A stretch of DNA of 64,000 nucleotides, from contig CM035359.1 of the NCBI GenBank assembly GCA_020137815.1, forward strand, positions 7,618,882-7,682,881, written 5' to 3'. This document shows positions 36,255-64,000 of the stretch, piece after piece. Positions within the stretch are counted from its first letter, which is position 1, and each line of letters begins with the position of its first letter. The DNA comes from Hormiphora californensis (lineage: Eukaryota; Ctenophora; Tentaculata; Cydippida; Pleurobrachiidae). Under the pieces are notes generated by a model. The model saw only the letters and a list, made by a program, of their open reading frames with translations. It was not told where the DNA came from and searched no databases. The position numbers were made by a program, and so were the translations under genes.

Positions 36255-36510
36255 GGGTTAACTTCCTTCCCACACCCATCAGAAAATCAAGTATTTCCTC
36301 ATATATCCATGCTACAACGAAATGTATTAGGTTAGTTATCAAAATTTTATTTCAGAGTTTTTTTTCAAGTTTCCAACGATTTTATTTATTCAACTAACTT
36401 TCTTAGAACTTTATTTCCAGAAATTAAGGGCACCGAAGTGTCTCCAAGCTGCAGGATCTAATGGAACTTATGATGACGATGAATTAAGAATTGTCACCTA
36501 CGATAAATAA

Positions 36511-36900
<390 letters not shown>

Positions 36901-37050
36901 CTGAGAAAGAGTGGACGAAAGTGAACGTCGAAACGAACGAAAATGAGAAATATAAGAGAGAATTGGAAAAACTACTACTACTTGTAAATAATTTCTGCTA
37001 AGAGATTGGGAGGGGCATGCAACAGAAAATCCTTTTAATGTCCCGTCGCA

Positions 37051-37077
37051 GCCCCGCCCAGTGATATATATAAGAGG
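37051..37077 (+). promoter_or_regulatory. GC box and TATA box
   Basis: GCCCCGCCC (37051-37059) precedes TATATATAAGAGG (37065-37077). The latter lies 64 bases upstream of the ATG at 37141, leaving room for a start site about 30 bases downstream (around TCTGCATT). Confidence 0.7.
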
Positions 37078-37140
37078 TGCATCTGATCAGCACATCTGCA
37101 TTATCTCCAACTTGAAACCTCCAACTCCACAACTCAAACC

Positions 37141-37890
37141 ATGATCCATATTGTTTTCCTGAGTCTTGTCTCTGCTGTCCTGGGGGACTGTAAGGTGCAC
37201 CTCGGTTCCCTGGTTACATTGGAAAAAGAAGTCATGGACTCATTCATCTCCCTTGTAATCGCTTCCGGATATGAGTAAGTCTCCCCATTCTAAACGATAA
37301 ATTGATGATTAATTTTGGTTGCTTTGTTCTTGTCTGTACATGCAGATCATCTTTGATAGATGTTATTATTTCAAATCATGCTAACACAGATCCTCCCCAG
37401 GAACCTAGCTGTCTCATCAGTGGAGTCTCAGTACATGTTCAGTAAGCTGACTCCCATGTCGAAGCAATCCGTTGAGATTGAAGTCATCAGGCACGGACTT
37501 GATATCGTCAGACTTGGCGCATCTGGTAAGTTTAATTGCATGATATCTACCTTATGATGTCCTTATGATCCATCTTGATGCTTCAACTGTTTCCAAATAT
37601 AGTTGACTCATTCCTCTGACTAACACACTCATCGCCCCCCCTCAGCAGATAGTCCCTTGAAAGACCTCACTCTCCCCGCATCTCGGGTGTCGGTCTACGG
37701 AACCTTCAAGACCCATGTGGTCCAGCTGAAGGAGACAGTGGACGACCTTGCCAAGTGTGCTGGAGTTACCCACGACCCCATCTCCATCAGTCGGATGAAC
37801 CCCAAGGCTGTCCTGGTAATGATCATGGATAAGATGATCAGGTTGAGGATAGCTACCACTGAGCTCCTTCTCAGGCAGGATGGCTGTTAG
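37141..37890 (+). CDS. Small secreted protein, unknown (167 aa)
   Basis: Exons 37141-37274, 37401-37525 and 37646-37890, all with GT-AG borders and matching phase, ending in TAG. The N terminus MIHIVFLSLVSAVLGDC is a classical signal peptide with probable cleavage after the AVLG region. The mature chain is about 150 residues, mostly hydrophilic helix, with three cysteines (one near the new N terminus, one in AKCAG and one at the last residue). No transmembrane segment or known domain. The third exon has a CAGCAG tandem acceptor, so products with or without one Ala are expected. TATA-driven small secreted proteins are often cell-type-specific effectors or matrix components. That is inference. 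Confidence 0.7.
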
Positions 37891-38072
37891 ATATCCTCTC
37901 ATTCAGATCGGAATGTCCTCACTGAGGATTCCTCCTCCAGCAAGACAGCTGTTGATAGTGGAAACTGGACAGTTGTGTGTTCGGAGAGTCGTGTATATAT
38001 TAGATTCTCCAAGGGCTCAAGCGACTTTTAGGAGCTTGCTAGAGCTTTGGAGCTAAATGTACACTGAACCGT

Positions 38073-38110
38073 ACGGTGGTTAGGTCAGGTGCACATGAGC
38101 TAACCACCGT
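38073..38110 (+). other. Perfect 11-bp stem-loop 3' of the secreted-protein gene
   Basis: ACGGTGGTTAG and CTAACCACCGT separated by 16 bases, about 180 bases after the stop codon, probably in the 3' UTR. Confidence 0.7.
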
Positions 38111-38677
38111 GCGAATAGATAGTTGGAGATAAGTGTTATTTGACATAAATTATAAAAATTAGGGCTTAATTTATTAATTATTTGAACCAGTGATATTTAT
38201 GTTTAGGTGTACTTACTTGTTTATTTGCTTATTTGTGTGTATTTGAACAAACATACTTGCGTGACACTGTTTTAATTTATTTGTTTATTGTTATTTGTTT
38301 ATTGTAGTTAGTTATTTAAATTTTTCACCCAACCAACGTGTCTCAATCAGGGGTGGACCCAGGTCGAAATAAGTTGCGGTAAGGAGATTCAGTTGTCTTA
38401 CATAACTCGGGAGTTAAGATACCGATTACCGACCTCATTATAGAAACTCGATTACCTTTCACTATAAACAACAAAATCATGATTCATTTTGAGAAACCAA
38501 TATTCATTCAAACGAGAAACAGATTTATGCAGACTACGGGCTTGAGCTACAATCTAGACTAACAACAAAAATCGAGTCATGAGCTTACGGTGATTCCATA
38601 TCAGCTGATGGGCTTACTTTAACCATACATTTCACTGTTCTTGACATCAAAACGATCCGATCTCACTTGTCAGTGTT

Positions 38678-38743
<66 letters not shown>

Positions 38744-38985
38744 CTCTCTCTCTTTTCTGGGAAGCATGTTTGGCTTTGTTTCTGGTTTTACCTTGTTGTA
38801 TCCTTAGCAAATAATTATGTCTATTCGGGATTCCATATTTTATCATTTTAAACTGTCACAACTACAATATATTTGTACTTCTTTTCGACAGGAATTATCG
38901 CCAATTGCATTTTCCATGATTTTGAACCCATACACCAGTAAAGTTGACTGGGTAAACTGAGTAAACGATTTAGGAAGGTGACAAC
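38111..38985. other. Noncoding, AT-rich with CT tract
   Basis: Downstream flank of the secreted-protein gene and upstream flank of the next gene. Contains TTTATTTGTTTATTG motifs and the CT tract at 38686-38756. Confidence 0.4.
38686..38756. repeat. (CT)n microsatellite
   Basis: About 70 bp of CT on the plus strand. Confidence 0.95.
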
Positions 38986-40409
38986 ATGGTAGGTCTATTA
39001 TATGCTCTCTACTAGTGAATTCATGTTCGCACTAGTTCTCACTCAGGGCTTTTTTATGTCGGGCTGAGGGTGTTTACTGTCACCCCTTCGTGTGACACAT
39101 AATAATATCTCAGGCAGGATCCCGATCGGATAGTGAAAATGGGGATCTTATGGATGAGGATTTCGATATTGCCCTGGAGCACCACTCCTCCAGTAAACTG
39201 CTAGAAATAGTGGACATGGTCGATGTACCGGTGACACCTGACATCCTTGACATAAACAGGTAGTAACGAGACTTTTTGTATCACCTAGAGTCTCTAGACC
39301 AAGCATCTGCCTTTTTAATTGTATAGATGGAGATATTTGTAATGAATGTATCTCTCCCCAGCCTATCCCCGACCTACTCCAACTCAACATACACCAACAC
39401 CATGGACGGCTCCATTACCACGGCAACCTCACTTGGCTACTATGACGAATTCTCAGACGATGGCTCAAACGTTTTCCGTCTCAACACCCCCGAACAACTT
39501 ATAAAAGATCCAAAAGCAAAAGCAAAGACAAAACCGCCAAAACCTGAACCACCAAACAAACTAAACTTCAGTTTGAAATGGTCAAAGAAGACCAAGTCGA
39601 AAGCACCAAAGGGATTTAGCCCTATAATAGAAGCGAAACAACCACCTGGAGGGAACACTGGTAAAGTGTCAGATCACAGTTCGAAGAGTTCCAGTTCCCA
39701 GGAGGTGATGCAGATGGATGATGGGTATCAGGGCACTCCTTCCCCTGACCAGCCAGAGAAACACACCCCAGGTATGAGGTAATTCATGGTAGATATACAT
39801 AATGTTGATTCCTTATATCGGGGGAAGTTTATCCTTCAGGTAAATCGGGGTTCCGGTAATTGGTAAATCGGGGCCCGGTACATCGGGATCCGACTGTACC
39901 AACCGACTAACCGATTTGTAACTGAACAACTTGTTACTAAACAAAATATTCAACTTTCATTCAGAATTGTTTGGATCATGGCCCCTGAACGTAATTAAAA
40001 CGAAGCTAATTAGACGTAATAAGAATCAAGTGGAGGAGACAGAGGAACCCGTATATATAAATACTGTACCCATCGAACCAATACAGCCCAAAAAACAACG
40101 TATGTCATTGCGAGAACCAGATATAAGCAACAATTATATTGGTTATAATTGGGTCGCTTTTGGTTTGATCAACCCATTCATTTTACAGCGGTTAAAAAGA
40201 GTTACATTTATGCTCTATATTCTGACTTCGTTACCCGGCCGAACGCTCCCACGCCGATGCATGATTTTATGAAGGAGCAGTTTAGGGCAGCCGATGATGT
40301 TGATACACCGACGTTGTGGCAGAATGTGGCGGAGGTCTATGTTTTCTGGAGAAGATTAGTTGGCCTAAGAAGAAAACGACTATTTAAGGTAAACTTATTG
40401 GATCACTAA
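38986..40409 (+). CDS. Unknown acidic/basic nuclear-like protein
   Basis: Exon 1 contributes only the ATG (38986-38988), directly followed by donor GTAGGT. Later exons are 39114-39259, 39362-39771, 39965-40141 and 40189-40409, in matching phase, ending in TAA. The last intron is only 47 bp (GTTATA to TTTTACAG) and is needed to keep the frame. The N-terminal region is acidic (SENGDLMDEDFDIALEHH). The middle has a Lys/Pro-rich stretch (KAKAKTKPPKPEPPNK) and a Ser-rich linker. The C-terminal 70 residues look globular and helical (KKSYIYALYSDFVTRP, then HDFMKEQF and VFWRRLVGLRRKR). That block faintly recalls the C-terminal half of RFX-type winged helices; this is a guess from spacing only. A MITE remnant lies in intron 3. 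Confidence 0.55.
39812..39898. mobile_element. Pogo/Tigger-like MITE, copy D (partial)
   Basis: Several TAAATCGGGG units and a right end reading ATCGGGATCCGACTGTA. The left terminal repeat is missing. It sits in intron 3 of the surrounding gene. Confidence 0.65.
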
Positions 40410-40456
40410 TGTGGTACAGAAATTAACGAATGCATAGCAGAGTAAATACACACGCA

Positions 40457-40512
40457 CATTGAGCAAGCTCAATTTTACAATTTAGCTAATCACCGGTGGG
40501 GCTTGCTCAATG
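40457..40512 (+). other. Perfect 12-bp stem-loop 3' of the 38986-40409 gene
   Basis: CATTGAGCAAGC and GCTTGCTCAATG separated by 32 bases, starting 48 bases after the stop codon. Confidence 0.7.
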
Positions 40513-41103
40513 TTGTTTACTCATCATTTCACGCTCCAACCCCCTCTACGAATGCATAGTTTTTAGTGAACACATGACTAATTGTCACCCGTCAATATTT
40601 GTTTAAACAATACGTCATGTAGTTAGTAAAAAGCATTATAAACTGCTAAGTCGGATGAGCAATCGGACAATTGAAATTTAGCATTGAAATTCATGCAAAT
40701 TAAATTGCAATTCAACTGTTTATTAAAGATGCAAACATGCACTTACTACACATTTTCGACTTTCAAAAGTGGTACACTGCACTTAAACTTCAGCAAACAA
40801 CTTTCAAAAGTGGTTAATTCCAGTGGAATTAAACATGTTAAACGGCAATCCAATAGAAACTCCAACTATTTTCTGCAAGGCGTCACCAGACCCCGTTTTG
40901 ATCTCTCATATCGGTTCGGCCAACCAGATAGGACTTTTTGGCTTGGGCACCCCCCCCCCCCCATACGCAGCCAACTTTTTGGCATATATGCTTCAGACCC
41001 ATTAACAGGTTTTTTTCAACAGGAACCTCGATAATACAGCACCTTTCAACAACTTTTCCAAAAACTTTTCTAAAAACTTTTTTAAAAACTGTGAAAAACT
41101 GCA
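40513..41103. other. Noncoding, probably part of a repeat cluster
   Basis: Contains a 13-base C run near 40950 and repeated AACTTTT(C/T)AAAAA motifs around 41040-41090. No gene recognised. Confidence 0.35.
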
Positions 41104-41967
41104 CCTTTTCTGTGGGGACGTTACGATCTGGGTGTTTGGTGGCCTGTTTACAGGTGCACGCTGCCAAAAAAGTTGATTCACTAAAATGGCTCTAACCGCC
41201 AAACCACTCAACCGTTTTGGCTAATTCAAAGTTTATCTGCTAGGAAATGTCAAAGCCTAACAGTCCGTCATGGCGCATCTGCACGTGTGGTTCTTCCAGA
41301 TAGAAATTCCATATATAAATTCCAGATAAAAATTCCAAATAGAAATGTGTATGACGCCGTGTAACCCCAACCCAAACCACAGCCCTAACCCTAAACCCAC
41401 TTTAGCCCTAACCCTAAAAAACCGTTTGTCAGCACTCACCAAAGGAAAACGTTAAAATCTGGGTGCCTTTCATTGCTAACAATTCGTAGTTTTGGCGAGC
41501 GCGACGGGTTAGGGCTATCCGTTAGGGTCTGGTTAGGGTTTGGATTGGGGTTATCGGTTAGGGCTATCCGCTATCGATTCTCTACCAGTTACCGTTTAGT
41601 TTAATCAAATTGGCCATGTGGTTGCGTGGCTATAGAAGTTTGAAAAAAGTCGGTCTAGGTGTACTCTTTTGGTAGCGCGCACCTGTAAACAGGCCGCAAG
41701 GCACCCAGATTATAATAGCGCCCCTCACCAAACACCCAGATTTTAACGCTGGCTCTTTTCTGCGGGCGCCGTTACGATCTGGGTGTTTGGAGGCCTGTTT
41801 ACAGGTGCGCGCTGCCAAAAAAGTTGATTCACTAAAATGGCTCTAACCGCCAAACCACTCAACCGTTTTGGCTGATTCAAAGTTTATCTGGTAAGGAATG
41901 TCAAGGCCTAACCACAACCCAAACCCCAACCCTAACCCTAACCCTACTTTAGCCCTAACCCTAACGC
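41104..41967. repeat. Duplicated fold-back repeat with telomere-like arrays
   Basis: A segment of about 158 bp at 41104-41261 recurs at 41754-41912 with high identity (shared GATCTGGGTGTTTGG, GGCCTGTTTACAGGTGC, GTTGATTCACTAAAATGG). Between them, 41671-41695 is an inverted copy of 41792-41816, 24 of 25 bases. Short AACCCTAACCCTA and GGTTAGGGCTATCC stretches follow each copy. It looks like one or two nested copies of a non-coding mobile repeat that carries or captured CCCTAA motifs, upstream of the Na+ pump gene. Confidence 0.7.
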
Positions 41968-42029
41968 TGGCCCTTTTCTGCACCTTTTCTGGAAAATGTG
42001 AATAAAAAAGTGAATAAAATATTGTCAGC

Positions 42030-42120
42030 GCGTCGCTTATTTAACGTAACGCGCGAAAGTAATATTTAAAACTTTGCGCGGCGTAAAATATTGAATCGCG
42101 CGCGTTGAATTTTATGAGTT
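42030..42120 (+). promoter_or_regulatory. CpG-dense putative promoter of the Na+ pump gene
   Basis: A cluster of GCGCG motifs (GCGCGTCGC, AACGCGCGAAAG, TTGCGCGGCG, ATCGCGCGCG) 170-260 bases upstream of the proposed ATG, in otherwise CpG-poor sequence. TTTCGCGC-type strings resemble E2F sites. No TATA box. The transcription start is not determined. Confidence 0.45.
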
Positions 42121-42286
42121 GCATCAACTTTTTGGAGTTGTTTGCGGAGGAAGCGAACCCGGAGCCGTCCTCTGCTCACAGTCATTTTACTTGTCTACTG
42201 CACTGCCGACTCCTCTCTTGGTTTGTTACGTGCTGAGTCGGAGGTTTTGATATTTTAATTGTTTAGCTTCAAGTCCTAACGTCACT

Positions 42287-60344
<18,058 letters not shown>

Positions 60345-60643
60345 ATTTCCATTCCCCCTCCCCTCTCTCTATCCTATATGAGCACCAAGAGATTGACAAA
60401 CCAAGAAGGAAGAGAAGAAAGAGAGAGAGGGTGACAAACGAACGAAAGAGAGAGATCATTATTATTATTACCCATTTCATTTACCACTCGACCACTCAAC
60501 AAGGTTAATTGATTTTACCAAGATATGATCCGACACTGACACACTCATTATATTACACTGAAAGAGAGAGCAATGTATTTACACAAAAACAACCACTCAT
60601 AATGGACTCTGGAAAAGACATTTTAGCAAGATATTATATTCAA

Positions 60644-60649
60644 AATAAA
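60644..60649 (+). promoter_or_regulatory. Candidate poly(A) signal of ATP1A
   Basis: AATAAA, 300 bases after the TAG at 60342-60344, with a GT-rich stretch (GTGTGGGAAG) just downstream. Confidence 0.5.
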
Positions 60650-61083
60650 GCACGTGTGGGAAGCACTGGGTATATATATGTGATATCACGACTTGCTGAT
60701 GTTAGATTTGTTATTGTTACATTGGAAGAGTGTGAAGTAGTAACTGGGTTAGGACTAATTGGGTTAGTTAATTGGATAATTGGGTATATTATTATTGTAA
60801 ATCTAGGGGGAGTAATGCAGTGAACTGGGATTAGAAGACATGTTAAACAAGTTTTAGGAGAGAATATAATACATTTCTATCCCCCACTTATTTCCCTGCC
60901 TTGATCTATTTTGGTGTTGCCACCCTAGGCCGTTGTGATATTATTAAGTTTTCCGTATCAGGTACGTCTCTATTTTTCTATCCCGCTTATATCCCACTAA
61001 TTTATTACCGTGACTATTACTGAGAGATATTATTATGAAGCACCATGCGATTATCATCATATACCACCGACGCCTCCCTCTGT

Positions 61084-61130
61084 GACACCCTGTATATGAG
61101 ATATTACCATATATGGGCATATCACGTGAC
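61084..61130. other. Inverted repeat around an E-box
   Basis: ACACCCTGT near 61085 and ACAGGGTGT near 61130 bracket a segment containing ATCACGTGAC (CACGTG at 61123). Confidence 0.5.
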
Positions 61131-61572
61131 AGGGTGTGACCATTATTTCACCATGGTTACACAGAGAGAAGTAACAACACACACCATATCATAGAAACCG
61201 AGAGAGAGTTTGTTGTGTTTTTGAAGTGTAGTAGTAGATGTGTGTGTCCTGAATAGGGCAGTGTTGTTTCTATGTCCTCGACCATGTTATGAGCCGTTAT
61301 ACTCCCCTAATAAATTTAAACAACTCGTTTGATTTTGCAACAATTTAGTCCTAATCGGGCTGTCAGAATAAGTACAATGCTCTGGCAGAAAAGGGGTCTC
61401 GGTAGTAGTTACGCCGATAGCACAAGCAGAGAGGTTTGATATATCCAGCCGCATTGTCCGATTATCGGATAATTTCCCGGCCAAGAAATACCGTGCTTGG
61501 TAGAGCAATTCAAATTGGATCGATTCTCGATCGTCAATTTGGCGTCCATGACAGCTTCGGTACAGCTTCACA

Positions 61573-61613
61573 TCACCGCGCGCAGTAAACACATTGCACA
61601 CTGTGCGCGGTGA
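61573..61613. other. GC-rich hairpin
   Basis: TCACCGCGCGCAGT (61573-61586) pairs with ACTGTGCGCGGTGA (61600-61613), 13 of 14 bases, with a 13-base loop. Confidence 0.65.
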
Positions 61614-62220
61614 AATGCACTCTGCTGACAATTTGTACTTTCATCATACAAAGTGCTCGTGTCAAGCCTGAAACTGAGTTTTAGGCGCGCAATTTGTGAC
61701 CGGTCATCAAATGTTATGGGTTTGCAGTTCTAGCCAAAACCCAAAACGAGGAATATCCCTGACTTGTAAAACTTAAACACGATATTTTGAGATGTTCACA
61801 AGTAAGAGGTACAACATAATAAGTCAATTAAAAATCGATTCTCGGGTATTTTTGACACATATCATTTTCTGCTAAATAAAAAGCCATGCACAAAGTTTTG
61901 GTACAAGTAAGGCAATCACATGAACACATTCAGCGTCCCAAGCTTCTTCTACCAATAGTCCAGCACAAATAGCCGCTTCACAAATACCCCCTCCCAACCC
62001 CGACCCATAATTAGCCCATAATAATGTCTTGATGGGTAATTCTCATTTCTCGCACAGCAAGTGTCTCTTCATATATCAACAATAATAACACCATCGCCGC
62101 CAGCTGCTTCATCCTCTCGTTTATCTCTCATCTCTCTGTCAGATCTGAAATGAGCGTGAAATTGTGTGAGTATTTTGTTTACATCTTGAATGACTGAGAG
62201 AGGCAGACAGTAAGTGAGAG

Positions 62221-62223
62221 AGG

Positions 62224-62318
<95 letters not shown>
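62221..62318. repeat. (GA)n microsatellite
   Basis: About 95 bp of GA, 240 bases beyond the APC7 stop codon (CT on the APC7 sense strand). Confidence 0.95.
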
Positions 62319-62321
<3 letters not shown>

Positions 62322-62558
62322 TGAAAGCTAATATAACAACACAGAATAACGAAGACTCAGCACATTATACACCACAAGCTTGAAGCTATGACAACATTAT
62401 CAACTAGGAAAAAGGGGCAATTATAGAGAATAGGCACGTTTCTCGGGAAAAATCATAATGAGAAGGGGGAGAAAAAAAGAGGAAATATAGGGACCATTCC
62501 GAGAAATTAATGATTGATTCTACATCGGCGACTAAAGTGGAGAAACTGACTCTCATTG

Positions 62559-63840
62559 TCATTGAAGTAGTGGCGGAGTGGGTAGATCACCCTCCAGACG
62601 CTGCAATGACAAACAAACAAGCTATGACTGCTTTCGAACATTTCGAACTCACACTAGACCAGTTGGTTTGTAGGTTGGCGGGTACAAATTCATTCTCCGT
62701 GTAATCATTGTTCTCAAGGAACTGCAGCCCACTCATAGCACGAGTATAACCCATATTCAGTCTGGGGAGGTTATTAGTTTAGTGTTAATGTACTGCCATT
62801 AATCGTTATCATCATGGTTATAAAAGCCGAGATTTTTACGTATTGGCACTTGAAATTGCCTAACAAAGTATAGTTCCGACAACGGTCAACGGGTGGAAAT
62901 TAAGCCCAGAGGATAATTAAAACATGGTACTCACTCCAAAGCGATGCTAAAATGTTGGTGAGCCTTCTCGTGTTGTCGCAAGGAAAGGTAACACTCTCCT
63001 GCACTAGTATGCGCCCTGTATGTCGAGTTGTGTTCCAAAAATGTCTTGACGTACTCTAATCCATCCTTTGCTTTTCCCTCCCTAGACGGTAATTGGTTTA
63101 GCTTGGGGGTTGGAATATATATCTCTCTAATCACCAAACTAGACAACTCTGTTGTAATAATATGGACAAATTGAGACTCGTTGGATTTCAGGATCAATAA
63201 TTACTACGGGAATTAGACAATTACCTAATGAAGATATTACACACATTGCATACTGCTTCCTCGCAAGACGGATCAAGGGACAGCGCTTTGAGGTAGAAAT
63301 CCTGGTGGGGGAGGCGTGTTTATATCTTTGAAGTTTGACTATTAGATTAGGTCTGATATGCCCTAAAAGTTGTCAAATATTGCCCCACACAGTACACAAC
63401 CTCCGTATCTACCTTGGCACGCTCCCGTAGTTTCCCATTTTCCTCTGGATATCGACTAGTAGCATGTGCAATAAGCAGGAAGGTCCTGCTTTGTCCTGGA
63501 CACTGTTTCACACTCTCTTTTGCAGCTATTACCGCCTCTTTAAACCTCTCCACCTTTAACAAGGCTATCACCATACCTGGAAGGGTATAATAGAGAATAG
63601 AGATAATGATTGATAAGACGAGAGGTGGCACTTCTGAGGGGTGATAAAACCTATAATTTTACCTTTGTGCGCCTCGAAACAGTTTGGTCGAATACTCAGT
63701 ATACTCCTAAAGGTGACCATGGAGGCTGTAGTATTGAGTCCCATAATCTCAGAACACCCTTTAGCAACCAGGGCTGGGATGTAACGGGGTGACATGTGGC
63801 AGGCCCGGTCTGACAAGGCTTGGGCAGTATGGAAATCTTC
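62559..63840 (-). CDS. ANAPC7: Anaphase-promoting complex subunit 7, C-terminal part
   Basis: Minus-strand exons 63840-63663, 63576-63413, 63301-63225, 63081-62935, 62761-62653 and a possible terminal exon 62600-62559 (TGA stop), all in phase with GT-AG borders. They encode consecutive TPR-like helix pairs: YIPALVAKGCSEIMGLN, GMVIALLKVERFKEAV, DFYLKALSLDPSCEEAV, DGLEYVKTFLEHNSTY and GECYLSLRQHEKAHQHFSIALE. Order and spacing match the C-terminal TPRs of metazoan APC7, a scaffold of the APC/C arm that binds activators and substrates during mitosis. The N-terminal half lies beyond the right edge of the window. The last 42-base exon is less certain; reading through the preceding donor would instead add about 22 residues. 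Confidence 0.8.
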
Positions 63841-64000
63841 CTGGGGGGATAGAGTGGATTAGAGAAGAGTAGTACACTTCGAGAGATTAGAAACAGGCAC
63901 AGGATTAGAGGATGGAAATAGAGGGAAAGTATTTAAAATATAATGAAAGGTAGACAGGGAAACACAATAGAAGCGGAGAGCGAAAAAGAGGGAGAGTAAA
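63841..64000 (-). other. APC7 intron running off the window
   Basis: GA-rich sequence upstream of the 63840 acceptor (CTATCCCCCCAG on the minus strand). Upstream exons are outside the window. Confidence 0.6.

Larger units (their letters stand above)
60650..62220. other. Convergent intergenic region ATP1A / APC7
   Basis: A minus-strand frame (61631-61287) is open for 115 codons but lacks an early ATG, domain or splice partner. I do not call it a gene. Two palindromes are listed separately. Confidence 0.4.

Noticed and set aside
61287-61631. 115-codon minus-strand frame downstream of ATP1A
   Set aside because: No early ATG, domain or splice partner, and it includes the GC hairpin. Chance is likely.

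Overview
The window reads as nuclear DNA of a metazoan. The genes are split by GT-AG introns. There is a Na+/K+-ATPase alpha subunit ending in the conserved ETYY tail, a partial anaphase-promoting complex subunit 7, two RTE-like LINE copies and short CCCTAA telomere-like arrays. (GA)n/(CT)n microsatellites are exceptionally dense. I cannot fix the clade. An early-branching invertebrate such as a sponge is possible, but that is inference. All exon models below were drawn by hand from splice sites, reading phase and stop codons, without transcripts or homology searches.

Layout. 1-12 kb holds two small pogo/Tigger-like MITE copies and a minus-strand gene of unknown function (exons at 9.1 and 5.6 kb). 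The intron of that gene carries a 2.39-kb inverted-repeat element (5794-8182) with a perfect 8-bp target duplication and its own open frames, including a double RanBP2-type zinc finger. 12-19 kb holds a plus gene (12.1-13.9) and a small convergent minus gene (14.3-16.1). 19.3-22.2 and 25.6-28.1 kb are two RTE-like retrotransposons, one with a 1-bp frameshift and one with an in-frame 423-bp deletion. A two-exon minus gene lies between them (23.3-23.7). 29.1-30.8 kb is a second G-run-terminated element with an 8-bp target duplication, with a MITE nested inside it. It sits just inside the first intron of a minus gene starting at 30.9 kb. 31.9-36.2 kb carries a large disordered minus-strand gene and a smaller exon pair. 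37.1-37.9 kb encodes a small secreted protein behind a TATA box. 39.0-40.4 kb encodes a nuclear-looking protein. 41.1-42.0 kb is a fold-back and telomere-like repeat block.

The right third is the Na+/K+-ATPase alpha gene (42.3-60.3 kb, about 20 coding exons). Its introns are filled with CT tracts on the sense strand, E-box palindrome clusters, a solitary LINE ORF1-like gene and a stretch that looks like poor-quality sequence. APC7 faces it on the minus strand and runs off the right edge.

The host genes do not form an obvious pathway. The Na+ pump is a plasma-membrane transporter and APC7 is a cell-cycle ubiquitin-ligase scaffold. The most unusual content is the pair of G-run-terminated, 8-bp-TSD elements, especially the one at 5.8-8.2 kb, which has gene cargo but no transposase I can recognise.
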